Shown piece by piece: positions 8,415 through 17,502 of a stretch of DNA of 64,000 bases. The notes below the pieces were generated by a model. That model had not been told where the DNA came from. It was given only the letters and a program-made list of their open reading frames with translations, and searched no databases. Within the stretch, counting starts at the first letter, position 1, and every line of letters begins with the position of its first letter. A program made the position numbers and the translations under genes. Origin of the DNA: Streptomyces capitiformicae (GTDB lineage: Bacteria; Actinomycetota; Actinomycetes; Streptomycetales; Streptomycetaceae); assembly GCF_002214185.1 (NCBI RefSeq), contig NZ_CP022161.1:3843767-3907766 (forward strand), given 5' to 3'.

Positions 8415-9068
8415 ATGGCCCCACCGCTCGGCGACATCGCCCACCTCGGCCATGTCGAACTGCTCACCCCCGACCTCGACCGCAGCCTGTGGTTCTTCAC
8501 CGCGATCCTGGGACTGACCGAGAACGGCCGCTCCGGCGGCTCTGTCCATCTGCGGACCTCGGACGACTACGAGCACCACAGCCTCACCCTGACCGCCCAC
8601 TCCACGTCCGGCATCCGCCGCACCGCCCTGCGCACCTCCTCCGAGGAGGCCCTCCAGCGCCGGGTCGAGGAGCTGGAGAACACCGGCCGCGCGGGCCGCT
8701 GGGTCGAGGACGAACCCGGCATCGGTCCGCTGTACGTCACCACCGACCCCGACGGCCACGAGGTCGCCCTGTACTGGCGCAGCGAGTGGTACGAGGCGCC
8801 GGACGACCTCAAGCCGGGGTTGAAGAACCAGTCCCAGGCCAAGCCCGGCCACGGTGTCGGCGTACGCCGCCTCGATCACGTCAACTTCCTCGCCTCCGAC
8901 GTCGCGGCGAACGCCGCCTTCACCCGCGAGGTCCTCGGCGCCCGCGCCACCGAGCAGATCGTCCTCGACACCGGGAAGGTCGCCGCCCAGTGGCTGACCT
9001 TCACCAACAAGTCGTACGACGTCGTCTACACCGAGGACTGGACCGGCTCCCAGGGGCGCCCACCCTGA
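8415..9068 (+). pseudogene. Extradiol (VOC) dioxygenase, C-terminally truncated
   Basis: 217 residues from the ATG at 8415 (GAGGA just upstream). Two VOC modules begin (HLGHVELLTPDLDRSLWFF; RRLDHVNFLASDVAANAAF), the layout of catechol 2,3-dioxygenase-like enzymes of about 300 residues. The frame stops after EDWTGSQGRPP, where relatives continue with the metal-binding LHH segment and a final Glu ligand, so at least one iron ligand and the last quarter of the protein are missing. The stop overlaps an MFS remnant, which shows that a deletion fused two damaged genes. A stable but inactive product cannot be excluded. Confidence 0.72.
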
Positions 9069-9283
9069 TGCGCAGCGAGGGCTACGAGTTGGGCTCCGAC
9101 ATCGTCGGCATGCTCATCGTCGGCCGCGCCGCCGACCGCTTCGGCGCCCCGCGCATCTCGGCGATCTGGTTCGCGCTGACCGCCGCCGGGCACGCGACGG
9201 TCCCGATCCGCTCCCACCCCGAGAACCGGGCCACCGCCGTCGGCTGGACCTCCGGCATGGGCCGCTTCGGCGCCGTGGGGTGA
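9068..9283 (+). pseudogene. MFS (aromatic-acid/H+ symporter type) transporter remnant
   Basis: Seventy-one codons contain scattered but ordered pieces of an MFS permease: RSEGYELGSDIVG, MLIVGRAADRFGAPRISA (the loop motif R-A-DR-G), then NRATAVGWTSGMGRFGAVG and a stop. Stretches between these pieces and both ends are missing, so several in-frame deletions have occurred. It was probably the uptake permease of the aromatic-acid operon. Confidence 0.68.
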
Positions 9284-9349
9284 AGAGCTCTCAGACGGGC
9301 CAACGGGGGAATTTACTTGAGTTAGGCAACAAGATGGTAAAGTGAGCCC

Positions 9350-9868
9350 ATGTCCCCATCACCGCTCCCGTCCGACCCCCCCACTCCTGAAGTGATCGAG
9401 ATCGAGCGAGCCCTCACTCGTATCACCTACCTCAGCACCCGGGCCCGGGCCCATGAGCGCCTGATGGCCCTGGCCGGTGTGCCGCTGGACCGTGCCGCCG
9501 TGGCCCTGCTGCGGCAGATCGCCGACTCCGAGCCACTGCGCCCGGGGGAGCTGGCCAACCGCCTGGGCGTCGAGGCCTCGCACGTCACCCGCCAGGTCCA
9601 GCAGCTGCAGAAATCCGGGTACGTCAGCCGCGTACCCGACCCGGACGACCGCCGCGCCCAGCGCATCGAGCTGACTCCGGTCGGCCGTGAGGCCATCGAC
9701 CGCATCCGTGAGGCCGGTGTCCGCGGTATGCAGATGGTTCTGGCCGACTGGTCGCCCGAGGATCTCCAGCAGCTCGCCGGCCTCTTCCACCGCATGGTCG
9801 ACGACTTCCTGGCCCACGCCAACGACCTCGTCGAACACGAGACCGCGGACCCGGCACACACCGGCTGA
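9350..9868 (+). CDS. MarR-family transcriptional regulator
   Basis: 172 residues, ATG at 9350. Winged helix of MarR type: RPGELANRLGVEASHVTRQV (recognition region), VSRVPDPDDRRAQRIELTP (wing). The upstream region is AT-rich with CTTG/CAAG half-sites flanking about ten bases (9314-9334), a possible self-operator. It lies between the broken aromatic-acid operon and a flavoprotein transcribed towards it. Target and ligand unknown; MarR proteins often sense phenolic acids. Confidence 0.9.
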   Translation: MSPSPLPSDPPTPEVIEIERALTRITYLSTRARAHERLMALAGVPLDRAAVALLRQIADSEPLRPGELANRLGVEASHVTRQVQQLQKSGYVSRVPDPDDRRAQRIELTPVGREAIDRIREAGVRGMQMVLADWSPEDLQQLAGLFHRMVDDFLAHANDLVEHETADPAHTG

Positions 9869-9932
9869 CCCTCCACGACGGCACGCGCGAGCAGCCCCGG
9901 CCCGCCGTCGCAGACTGGGCAGGGGCGTGGAC

Positions 9933-11036
9933 TCAGGCCGTGTAGCCGAGCTGCTTGCGCATGTACGGCGTCATCAGGGTCTTCGCCTTGGCGAGGGTGG
10001 CGGTACGGCCGCCGAGCACGGCGGTCTCGCCGCCCGGCACGGGGATCAGGGCGAGCCCGTCGGCCGCCCCGAACGGCACGATCAGCGGGGTGCGCTGGAT
10101 CGGCCGGTAGAAGCGCGGGTCCTTGCGGTGCCTGCCCGAACTCCCCAGGTAGGCACGGATGTTGTGGGCGGCGATGTCCGCCTGGGCGATCGCGACGGGG
10201 GAGATCTTCAACTCGGTGACGTCGTTCACGTCACCGACCGCGAACACGTCCAGCCGCCCGTCGACCCGCAGCATCCGGTCGACCTTGATCTGCCCCGAAC
10301 CGTTCAGCCAGGCGCCGTGCCCGGCCAGCCGCAGCCAGAGCGTGTTGGGGGTGGTGCCGGTGGCCCAGAAGGAGAGGTCTGCCTCGATGATGTTGCCGCG
10401 GCCGTCCCGGTAGGTGTCGAAGTCGGCCCCGGGGGAGATGAACGAGTCGAGGCGCACCTCCACGTCATGCGACTCCAGCCAGGTCAGGGCCCGCCGACCG
10501 GCCCATTTGCTGCCGGTGGAGCTGAGCAGCGCCGACCCGGCGTGCGCGAGCGTGATCCGTGCCTCGGGTCGCGCCAGCCGGATCTCGGCGGCGAGTTCCA
10601 CACCGCCCGGCCCACCACCGACGATCAGCACATGCTCGGCGGCGGCGATCTTCTCCTGGTGCGCGGTGAACGTCTTGGCCGCCTCGTCGATGGTCGTGCC
10701 CAGGAAACGCGCGGGTTCCGGATAGTCGGCACCCGTGGCGATCACCACCACGTCGTACGGCAGCCGCTCACCCGTGGCCAGTCGTACCTGCCGCTCGCCG
10801 GTGTCGATGTCGATCGCCTTGCCCACCACCACCCGGCCGTTGCGCAGTAGCCGGTCGTAGGGGATGAAGGGCGTGGTCGTCCAGTCCTCGTGTACGCCGG
10901 CGCGCAGCGCGGCAATGCGGTGGAAGAAGACCTCCTTGCGGTCCACGAGGGTGACCCGTGCGACCCCGTCCAACTGTCTGGCTAAGCGGATGCCCCCGTA
11001 TCCGCCGCCGATCACGATTACTTCGCCGTCAAGCAC
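9933..11036 (-). CDS. NADH dehydrogenase-II-like FAD-dependent oxidoreductase
   Basis: 367 residues. N-terminal FAD Rossmann motif VIGGGYGGIRLARQL, middle VVIATGADYPEP, second Rossmann motif (NAD) HVLIVGGGPGGVELAAEI, and the C-terminal FAD motif VFAVGDVND. The organisation is that of type II NADH dehydrogenases and AIF-like oxidoreductases. No membrane helix is evident, so any membrane contact would be peripheral. The physiological acceptor (quinone or other) cannot be told from sequence. It is transcribed on its own, convergent with the MarR gene. Confidence 0.85.
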   Translation of the reverse strand: MLDGEVIVIGGGYGGIRLARQLDGVARVTLVDRKEVFFHRIAALRAGVHEDWTTTPFIPYDRLLRNGRVVVGKAIDIDTGERQVRLATGERLPYDVVVIATGADYPEPARFLGTTIDEAAKTFTAHQEKIAAAEHVLIVGGGPGGVELAAEIRLARPEARITLAHAGSALLSSTGSKWAGRRALTWLESHDVEVRLDSFISPGADFDTYRDGRGNIIEADLSFWATGTTPNTLWLRLAGHGAWLNGSGQIKVDRMLRVDGRLDVFAVGDVNDVTELKISPVAIAQADIAAHNIRAYLGSSGRHRKDPRFYRPIQRTPLIVPFGAADGLALIPVPGGETAVLGGRTATLAKAKTLMTPYMRKQLGYTA

Positions 11037-11181
11037 ATCAATTCTCCTGTGCAGGGTGGGGGGAGAGATGATGAGCCTATCCCTTGAAACTTAAAGCGGC
11101 GGGCGAAGTCTGTGCTTGTTGTGTGAAGCGACGACGGGGATCACAGAACTGTCACGTGTCACGGGGCCCTAGGCTGGCCCC

Positions 11182-11670
11182 GTGACCGCCGACAACCGCC
11201 CCCTCGCCGTATTCGACCTGGACAACACCCTCGCCGACACCGCGCACCGACAGCGGTACCTGGAGCGCAAGCCGCGCGACTGGGACGCCTTCTTCGCGGC
11301 CGCCCCCCAGGACCCGCCGCTTGCCGAGGGCATCGCCCTCGCGTTGGAGAGCGCCGAGGAGTGCGAGGTCATGTATCTCACCGGCCGCCCCGAACGCTGC
11401 CGCCGCGACACCGTGGATTGGCTGACCACCCACGGCCTCCCCGAGGGCCGGATCTGGATGCGCCGCGACAACGACCGCCGCCCCGCCCGCCGTACCAAAC
11501 TGGAGATCCTCCGCCGCCTCGCCCGCACCCGCGAGATCCGTGTCCTCGTGGACGACGACGAGTTGGTGTGCGAGGACGCGCGACAGGCGGGCTTCACGGT
11601 CGTACGGGCACGATGGGCCGCGACGTCCGCCGCGCTGAAGGTGGCACAGGAACGGGAGGGCCGCACCTGA
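11182..11670 (+). CDS. HAD-superfamily phosphatase, PNKP-like
   Basis: 162 residues from a GTG. HAD motif I is VFDLDNTLADTAHRQRYL (two catalytic Asp), motif II YLTGRPERCRRDTVDWL, motif III VDDDELVCEDARQAGF. The small size, lack of a cap, and the DTAHR and TGRPE pieces resemble the 3'-phosphatase domain of T4-type polynucleotide kinases. A substrate is not established. It ends four bases before the convergent dodecin gene. Confidence 0.8.
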   Translation: MTADNRPLAVFDLDNTLADTAHRQRYLERKPRDWDAFFAAAPQDPPLAEGIALALESAEECEVMYLTGRPERCRRDTVDWLTTHGLPEGRIWMRRDNDRRPARRTKLEILRRLARTREIRVLVDDDELVCEDARQAGFTVVRARWAATSAALKVAQEREGRT

Positions 11671-11674
11671 GCAC

Positions 11675-11890
11675 TCAGCCCGCGTCCTCCAGCCGGAACC
11701 CAACCTTCAGCCCGACCTGATAGTGCGCGATCTCCCCGTTCTCGATATGCCCCCGCACCTGCGTCACCTCGAACCAGTCAAGGTTCCGCAGCGTCTGGGC
11801 GGCGCGATCGATGCCGTTGCGGATGGCATGGTCGACGCTCTCACCCGAACTCCCGACGATCTCGGTAACCCGATAAACATGGTCGGACAT
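11675..11890 (-). CDS. Dodecin (flavin storage protein)
   Basis: 71 residues from the ATG at 11890, preceded by GAAAGGAG. Sequence DHVYRVTEIVGSSGESVD, LRNLDWFEVTQVRGHIENG and AHYQVGLKVGFRLED matches dodecins, which form dodecameric shells that bind flavins (the Trp and Gln in this segment stack on the isoalloxazine ring). A longer upstream reading has no ribosome site and was not used. Confidence 0.93.
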   Translation of the reverse strand: MSDHVYRVTEIVGSSGESVDHAIRNGIDRAAQTLRNLDWFEVTQVRGHIENGEIAHYQVGLKVGFRLEDAG

Positions 11891-11956
11891 ACGTCTGCTC
11901 CTTTCAGCCACACACTCCTCCACGGTGCCCCAGCCCACAGAACTCCGCGAGACGTA

Positions 11957-11974
11957 GCGCCCCTTTAGGGGCGC
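11957..11974. terminator. Hairpin GCGCCCC-TTTA-GGGGCGC
   Basis: A perfect seven-base stem with a four-base loop, 55 bases downstream of the egtD stop on the minus strand, followed by G-rich sequence. This element type is very common between Streptomyces genes and probably ends the ergothioneine transcript. Confidence 0.7.
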
Positions 11975-12028
11975 GGGGCTGTGATGTGGGGGCGGCGGGG
12001 GCGGGAAAACCCCCGGCCGCCCCGCAGG

Positions 12029-12991
12029 TCACCGCGCCACGCTCAACGACAGCGCGAACCTCCCCTCCCGATCCGTCCACCACCGAGTCAACTCCAGCCC
12101 GGCCACAGCCAGCTCGCCCCGCACCCCCTCCCTCCGGAACTTCGCCGACACCTCCGTCCGCAACTCCTCCCCCTCCCCGAAGTCCACGGCCAGATCAAGC
12201 GCCGGAATCTTCACACTCTGGGCCACCCGCGACCGCAACCGCATCTCGATCCACTCCCGCTCGGCATCCCACAGAGCGACATGATCGAACGCGCCGGGAT
12301 CGAAATCCGCCCCCAGCTCCCGATTGACGACAGCCAGCACGTTCTTGTTGAACGCCGCCGTCACCCCGGCCGAGTCGTCGTACGCGGCAACCAGCACTCC
12401 TGCGTCCTTGACCAGATCCGTGCCGAGCAACAACGCGTCACCGGGCGCCAGCAGACCACGTACGGACCCCAGGAACGCCGCCCGCTCCACCGGCACCAGA
12501 TTGCCGATCGTGCCGCCAAGGAACGCCACCAGCCGCGGCCCGGGCGTCTCCGGCAGCCGGATCCCGGCGGTGAAGTCGTCGATCAGGGCATGCACACGCA
12601 GCCCCGGCCGCTCGGCGACCAGCGCCTCACCCGCCAGCCGCAGCGCACTCTCACTCACGTCGACGGGCACGTACGTATGCAGTCCGGGCATCGCGTCCAG
12701 CAGATGCCGGGTCTTGTCGGAGGACCCGGACCCCAGCTCGACCAGGGTCCGCGCCCCGCTCGCCGAGGCGATCTCACCGGCCCGGTCGATGAGGATCTCG
12801 CGCTCGGCACGGGTCGGGTAGTACTCGGGCAACTCGGTGATCTTCTCGAACAGTTCACTGCCGACGGCGTCGTAGAACCACTTCGGCGGCAGCGCCTTGG
12901 GCGTGCGGGTCAGCCCCTCCAGGACATCGGCGCGCAGGGCCGCGTCCGTGGCGTCCTCGGGCAGGGTGCGGGTGAGAAGGAACGGACTCAC
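12029..12991 (-). CDS. egtD: L-histidine N-alpha-methyltransferase EgtD
   Basis: 320 residues from a GTG that overlaps the egtC stop (GTGA). EgtD adds three methyl groups from SAM to histidine to give hercynine. Hallmarks: PPKWFYDAVGSELFEKITEL, the conserved YYPTRAE, SAM-binding LVELGSGSSDKTR, and FLGGTIGNL. Length equals the family norm. It is the last gene of an egtA-B-C-D operon transcribed leftwards, with all junctions overlapping by one to four bases. Confidence 0.97.
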   Translation of the reverse strand: MSPFLLTRTLPEDATDAALRADVLEGLTRTPKALPPKWFYDAVGSELFEKITELPEYYPTRAEREILIDRAGEIASASGARTLVELGSGSSDKTRHLLDAMPGLHTYVPVDVSESALRLAGEALVAERPGLRVHALIDDFTAGIRLPETPGPRLVAFLGGTIGNLVPVERAAFLGSVRGLLAPGDALLLGTDLVKDAGVLVAAYDDSAGVTAAFNKNVLAVVNRELGADFDPGAFDHVALWDAEREWIEMRLRSRVAQSVKIPALDLAVDFGEGEELRTEVSAKFRREGVRGELAVAGLELTRWWTDREGRFALSLSVAR

Positions 12992-13752
12992 GCGGGGGTA
13001 CCCTCCAACTCCTTGAGCGGGGTGAGGAGAACGTCTGTACGGCTGGCCGCGAGCAGCGTGCGGTCCGGCACCTCGACCCAGTGCGGGTCGTCGTCGTACG
13101 GCTCGGACGCCACGACGGTGCTCCGGCCGGGCTCGGCGAGGTACCAGAGGGTGTCGCCCCAGGCCGTCGCGGTGATGGTGTCACCGTTGGTGAGCAGCAG
13201 ATTGAGCCGGGAGCCGGGGGCCGCCCGGGCGACCTCGAGGACCGTGTCGGCCAGCGCCTGGCCCTCCTCGTCGCCGGCCCGCAGCCGGTTCAGGACCAGG
13301 GCCCACACGAGCGCGGAGTCGTTGCGGGCCTCCATCGACAACACCTCGACGGCCGGCAACTCGGCGGCGAGCCCCGCCAGCGACCGCGGCCACCCGGTGA
13401 CGGCCCCGTTGTGGCTGAACAGCCACGGCCCGGCGGTGAACGGCGCCGCCGCGGCCTCGTTGTCCGCACCCGGCACGGTGGCGTCCCGTACGGCGGCCAG
13501 CAGCGCCCCGGTGCGCACGACCCGGGCGAGGTCCGCGAAGGACTGGTCGCCCCAGATGGGCCCGGCCCGCCGGTACCGCCCCGGTACCGGGTCGCCCTCG
13601 GCGTACCAACCGACCCCGAAACCATCGGCGTTGACGGTCCCGTACCGCTGCCGCCGGGGCGCCCACGACTGCCGGAACAGACTGTGCGGCGGATCCACGA
13701 GGACCTTCCCCAGCGGCGACGGTGAGCCCAGGAACGCGATATGACGGCACAT
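12988..13752 (-). CDS. egtC: Gamma-glutamyl hercynylcysteine sulfoxide amidase EgtC
   Basis: 254 residues. The N-terminal Met-Cys-Arg-His (MCRHIAFLG) provides the class II glutamine-amidotransferase nucleophile Cys2 after Met removal, which fixes the start at 13752. FSHNGAVTGW and ARNDSALVWAL match the Ntn-hydrolase fold. EgtC removes the glutamyl group from gamma-glutamyl-hercynylcysteine sulfoxide. Start and stop overlap egtB and egtD. Confidence 0.96.
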   Translation of the reverse strand: MCRHIAFLGSPSPLGKVLVDPPHSLFRQSWAPRRQRYGTVNADGFGVGWYAEGDPVPGRYRRAGPIWGDQSFADLARVVRTGALLAAVRDATVPGADNEAAAAPFTAGPWLFSHNGAVTGWPRSLAGLAAELPAVEVLSMEARNDSALVWALVLNRLRAGDEEGQALADTVLEVARAAPGSRLNLLLTNGDTITATAWGDTLWYLAEPGRSTVVASEPYDDDPHWVEVPDRTLLAASRTDVLLTPLKELEGTPA

Positions 13753-15098
13753 CAGACAGCCTCCGGAGACGCGTCCCGCGCGGTGCGGAACCCGCTGAAG
13801 ATCTGCCGCCGGATCGGATAGTCCCAGTTGCGGAACGTCCCCCGGCAGGCCACCGGGTCCACGGCGAACGACCCGCCGCGCAGCACCTTGTACTCGGGGC
13901 CGAAGAACACCTCCGAGTACTCCTTGTACGGGAACGCCGTGAACCCCGGGTAGGGCAGGAAGTCGCTGGACGTCCACTCCCACACATCACCGATCAACTG
14001 CCGTACTCCCAGCGGAGATTCCCCCGCCGGATAGCTGCCGGCCGGGGCCGGCCGGAGGTGACGCTGGCCGAGGTTGGCGTGTTCGGGCGTCGGGTCGGCG
14101 TCGCCCCACGGGTAGCGCGTCGAGCGGCCGGTGACCGGGTCGTGCCGGGCCGCCTTCTCCCACTCGGCTTCCGTGGGCAGCCGGCGCCCCGCCCAGCGGG
14201 CGTACGCGTCGGCCTCGTACCAGCACACGTGCAGTACCGGCTCGTCGGGCGGGACGACCTCGGTGACGCCGAAGCGCCGTCGCAGCCACTGCCGGCCGTC
14301 CCGGCGCCAGAACAGGGGCGCGGCGATTCCGTGCGCACGGATGTGCTCCCAGCCCTCGGCCGTCCACCAGCGCGCGTCCTCGTAGCCGCCGTCCTCGATG
14401 AACGCCTGGTACGCGGCGTTCGTCACCGGCGTGGTGTCGATGTGGAACGGCGGGACGACGCGCCGGTGCGCCGGCCGCTCGTTGTCCAGCGCCCATGGCT
14501 CGGCCGAGGTGCCCATCATGAACTCCCCACCGGGCACGAGGACTTCGGCCGGGCCGGTGAACAGCGGCATCGGCGCGGGGTCCGGCGCCGTGAGCACGGC
14601 GGGGCCCTTGCGGAGCTGATGGGTGATCAACATCGTTTCGTCGTGCTGCTGTTCATGCTGGGCGATCATGCCGAAGGCGAAGCCCGCGTCGGTGAGCCGG
14701 CTGCCGTGGAAGGCGGTGCTCTCCAGCACGTCCAGCGCCCGGCCACGCACCTCGGCGAGGTACCGGCGCGCCTCCCCGGGCGGCAGCAGCGGCAGCGAGG
14801 GGCGTTCGGCGCGCGGGTGCTCGAAGGCGTCGTACAGCCCGTCGATCTCGGGCCGCATCGCCTCACGCCCCGCGACGTTCCGCAGCAGCCACAGCTCCTC
14901 CTGGTTGCCGATGTGGGCGAGGTCCCACACCAGCGGGGACATCAGTGGCGAGTGCTGTGCGGTCAGGTCGGGCTCGTCGACGACGGAGGTGAGGAGCGCG
15001 GTGCGGGAACGGGCCGTCGTGAGCGCCGCCAGCGCGCGCTCCCGGAGTATGTCGGGGTCGGCGTCGTTCGTCGGTGCCGGGGTCTCGGGTGCTGTCAT
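13752..15098 (-). CDS. egtB: Sulfoxide synthase EgtB
   Basis: 448 residues from the ATG at 15098. An N-terminal DinB-like domain carries the non-haem iron histidines (LAHIGNQEELWLL; QHEQQHDETML), followed by an FGE-sulfatase domain (VPGGEFMMGTSAEPWALDN, RRLPTEAEWEKAARHD, GDVWEWTSSDF, VLRGGSFAVDP). EgtB joins hercynine and gamma-glutamylcysteine oxidatively using O2. The stop overlaps the egtC start by one base and the start overlaps egtA. Confidence 0.97.
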   Translation of the reverse strand: MTAPETPAPTNDADPDILRERALAALTTARSRTALLTSVVDEPDLTAQHSPLMSPLVWDLAHIGNQEELWLLRNVAGREAMRPEIDGLYDAFEHPRAERPSLPLLPPGEARRYLAEVRGRALDVLESTAFHGSRLTDAGFAFGMIAQHEQQHDETMLITHQLRKGPAVLTAPDPAPMPLFTGPAEVLVPGGEFMMGTSAEPWALDNERPAHRRVVPPFHIDTTPVTNAAYQAFIEDGGYEDARWWTAEGWEHIRAHGIAAPLFWRRDGRQWLRRRFGVTEVVPPDEPVLHVCWYEADAYARWAGRRLPTEAEWEKAARHDPVTGRSTRYPWGDADPTPEHANLGQRHLRPAPAGSYPAGESPLGVRQLIGDVWEWTSSDFLPYPGFTAFPYKEYSEVFFGPEYKVLRGGSFAVDPVACRGTFRNWDYPIRRQIFSGFRTARDASPEAV

Positions 15099-16369
15099 GC
15101 GGGGATGTCCTTCCCGTGGAACAGGTCGAGCAGCTCGTCGGCGGGACAACGGCCCCGGGCCACATAGCGGTCGGTGAACTCGGCGACGGCGTCCTGGACT
15201 TCGGTGCTCGCGCCGAGCCGGGGCAGTGCCTCGGCGGCCGCGGCGAAGCACACGGCCGCCGCGTCCCGCAGCTCGGGGTCGGCCAGTCCCGAACGGGCGG
15301 CCGCGACCCACAGGGGATTACGCGGCGGCGGCAGCGAACCGGCCCGCTCCGCAAGGGGTTTGACCGCCCGATAGGCGACCTCGGCGGCCTCCGCGTCGTC
15401 GAACAGCGCCGCCGTCACGGCGAGCGGCACGATCCACCCGTCCGCACCCGGCTGAGCGTCGATCATGCGGAATTCGAGGTGACCGCGCGGCCGGATCGGC
15501 GGGAACAGGGTCGTCAGGTGATAGTCGAGGTCCTCGCGGCTCGGCGGCGCGTCGGACCTGGTCCACTCCCGGAACGTCATCCCGCCCGGAACGACCCAGG
15601 GCCCCTCCGCCGCCCGAACGCACATCACCGGCGCGTCCAGCACCAGCCGCGCCCAGGCCCCGTGGGGGTCACCGTCCAGCACCGGGGCGTTCGTACGCCC
15701 CGGGTCCATCGCCGCCCACAGCGCCTGCCGTGTGGAACGCCAGCCGGTGGTCCGGCCATGCGCCAGCGGTGAGGACGCGAACGCGGCCACCAGCACCGCG
15801 CCGAGCTGGTGCGCCAGCCACCAGCGCCGTTCGAGGCCGAGAGGCCCCGGCTCCTCGTACCCGGCGTCGAGACACACCTGGACGGAGGCCGAGGAACACA
15901 TCATGGCCCGCCCCTCGGGCCCGAAGCGGTCGAGGTAGACCTCCATCGCGTCGTACCGGGGCTCACGCAGATACCGGGTCGGAGGGTTCCAGGGTTCGTG
16001 GCCGAAGCCGCTGATGGCGAGCTCCGACTCGCGCAGCGTCGCTCGTACGACGTCCAGATCGGCCGAGACGGACCTCACGCACTCCATCAGGGAGGCGGCG
16101 GGAGCCGAGCTGAGCTCCAGCTGACCACCGGGTTCGACGGTCAGAGCCGAGGTCAGGGGCAGGGTCCGCAGTGCGGCGTAGGCCGCTTCCAGTCGTACGG
16201 GTGGTGCCGGGAGCCGCGGATCGCGCAGCTCGTGGACGTGCCATTCCAGTTCGACACCGAGGGTGCGCGGTGGGCCGGTCTTGAAGCAGATGCCCCGCAC
16301 CAGGGCCTCCACCTCGGCTTCGGTGACGCCGGAGCGGTGCTCCGTACAGCCACTCACGGAATCTGGCAT
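15095..16369 (-). CDS. egtA: Glutamate-cysteine ligase EgtA
   Basis: 424 residues, ATG at 16369. GCS2-type ligase features: TLGVELEWHVHEL near residue 37, EPGGQLELSSAP near 80, SASVQVCLDAGYEEPG, and HLEFRMIDAQPG. It makes gamma-glutamylcysteine for ergothioneine. It is the first gene of the egtABCD operon and overlaps egtB by four bases. No egtE (PLP C-S lyase) is present in the window; in streptomycetes it often lies elsewhere. Confidence 0.96.
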   Translation of the reverse strand: MPDSVSGCTEHRSGVTEAEVEALVRGICFKTGPPRTLGVELEWHVHELRDPRLPAPPVRLEAAYAALRTLPLTSALTVEPGGQLELSSAPAASLMECVRSVSADLDVVRATLRESELAISGFGHEPWNPPTRYLREPRYDAMEVYLDRFGPEGRAMMCSSASVQVCLDAGYEEPGPLGLERRWWLAHQLGAVLVAAFASSPLAHGRTTGWRSTRQALWAAMDPGRTNAPVLDGDPHGAWARLVLDAPVMCVRAAEGPWVVPGGMTFREWTRSDAPPSREDLDYHLTTLFPPIRPRGHLEFRMIDAQPGADGWIVPLAVTAALFDDAEAAEVAYRAVKPLAERAGSLPPPRNPLWVAAARSGLADPELRDAAAVCFAAAAEALPRLGASTEVQDAVAEFTDRYVARGRCPADELLDLFHGKDIPA

Positions 16370-16668
16370 GTTCAGAATCCTCCTGAGATTCCACCGTGCC
16401 GCCGGCCGGATGGGTGGGGGCCGGATCGACAGTGCTCATCCAACCCAAGACCCTCACGAGGCTTCGCACAAGGGTGCACATCGCCGCAATGCGGATCGTC
16501 GATCTCTGTTTTCGGGAGCTTCAGGCACCTCTTCCCGGCCCTGTCCAGGGCCGTTCACGTCGGAAATACTCCGTTGCGGCCACTCACCAGCATCACCCAC
16601 GATGCGTCCATGAGCACGACGGGGGAGCGCACACGTACGGCGCTCGTGGCGCACACGGGGGTGGCGCC

Positions 16669-17502
16669 ATGAGCGCCCGCCTGCGCGGAATCGCACGGGA
16701 GACCGAGGAAATCATCGCCGCGGGCCACTACCGCACGCCCGACGGCCGCGAGGTGTCCATAGCGGCCGAGGTCGAGGCGGCGAGGACCGGCACGCGGCTG
16801 CACGGACCGGATCCGGTGGACATCCCGAACGCCGTCCCCGTGGATACGCTCATCGAGGTCACCGGCGAGAGCAGCCTGGAAGCCGCCCACCGCCTCACCC
16901 GCCAGGACGTCGCCCCGGTCGCCGTCCTGAACTTCTCCTCGGCCCGCAACCCCGGCGGCGGCTACCTGAACGGCGCCCAGGCCCAGGAAGAGGCCCTCTG
17001 CCGCGCCTCCGCCCTGTACACGTGCGTCCGCGAGGCCCGCGACTTCTACGACCACCACCGCGCCCACCGCGACCCGTTCTACACGGACCGCGTCATCCAC
17101 TCACCCGCCGTACCCGTTTTCCGGGACGACCGCGGCCACCTCCTGAACGACCCCTACCAGGCCGGCTTCCTGACCTCGGCCGCCCCGAACGCGTCGGTCG
17201 TCCTGCGTACGGCGCCGGAACGAGCGCCGGAGCTCCCACGAGCGCTGGCCACGCGCGCGGAGCGCGTCCTGGAGACAGCGGCGGCCTACGGCTACCGCCG
17301 GCTGGTCCTGGGCGCCTGGGGCTGCGGGGTCTTCGGCAACGACCCGAGCCATGTGGCGGGCGCCTTCCGGGAGTTGCTGGTCGAGGGCCGCTTCGACGGG
17401 TACTTCGTGCATGTGGTGTTCGGGGTACTGGACCGGACGAAGGGAGCGGTGGTCAGGAGCGCCTTCGAACGAGAGTTCAACGCCAGCCGTACCGCTCCCT
17501 GA
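16669..17502 (+). CDS. PARG-like macrodomain protein (TIGR02452 type)
   Basis: 277 residues from the ATG at 16669. It carries the poly(ADP-ribose) glycohydrolase signature GGG-x7-QEE (NPGGGYLNGAQAQEEALCR around residue 100) and the macrodomain phosphate loop LVLGAWGCGVFGNDP near 210. Family members hydrolyse ADP-ribose chains or ADP-ribosyl bonds. A 20-codon reading frame (16612-16674, MSTTGERTR...) overlaps the start as ATGA and may be a leader. The 3' end overlaps the convergent PemK gene by 26 bases. The 299 bases before the gene hold the divergent egtA promoter region. Confidence 0.87.
   Translation: MSARLRGIARETEEIIAAGHYRTPDGREVSIAAEVEAARTGTRLHGPDPVDIPNAVPVDTLIEVTGESSLEAAHRLTRQDVAPVAVLNFSSARNPGGGYLNGAQAQEEALCRASALYTCVREARDFYDHHRAHRDPFYTDRVIHSPAVPVFRDDRGHLLNDPYQAGFLTSAAPNASVVLRTAPERAPELPRALATRAERVLETAAAYGYRRLVLGAWGCGVFGNDPSHVAGAFRELLVEGRFDGYFVHVVFGVLDRTKGAVVRSAFEREFNASRTAP

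Noticed and set aside
16612..16674. 20-codon frame overlapping the macrodomain start
   Set aside because: Could be a leader peptide, but there is no family or convincing ribosome site, so it is only mentioned under the gene.
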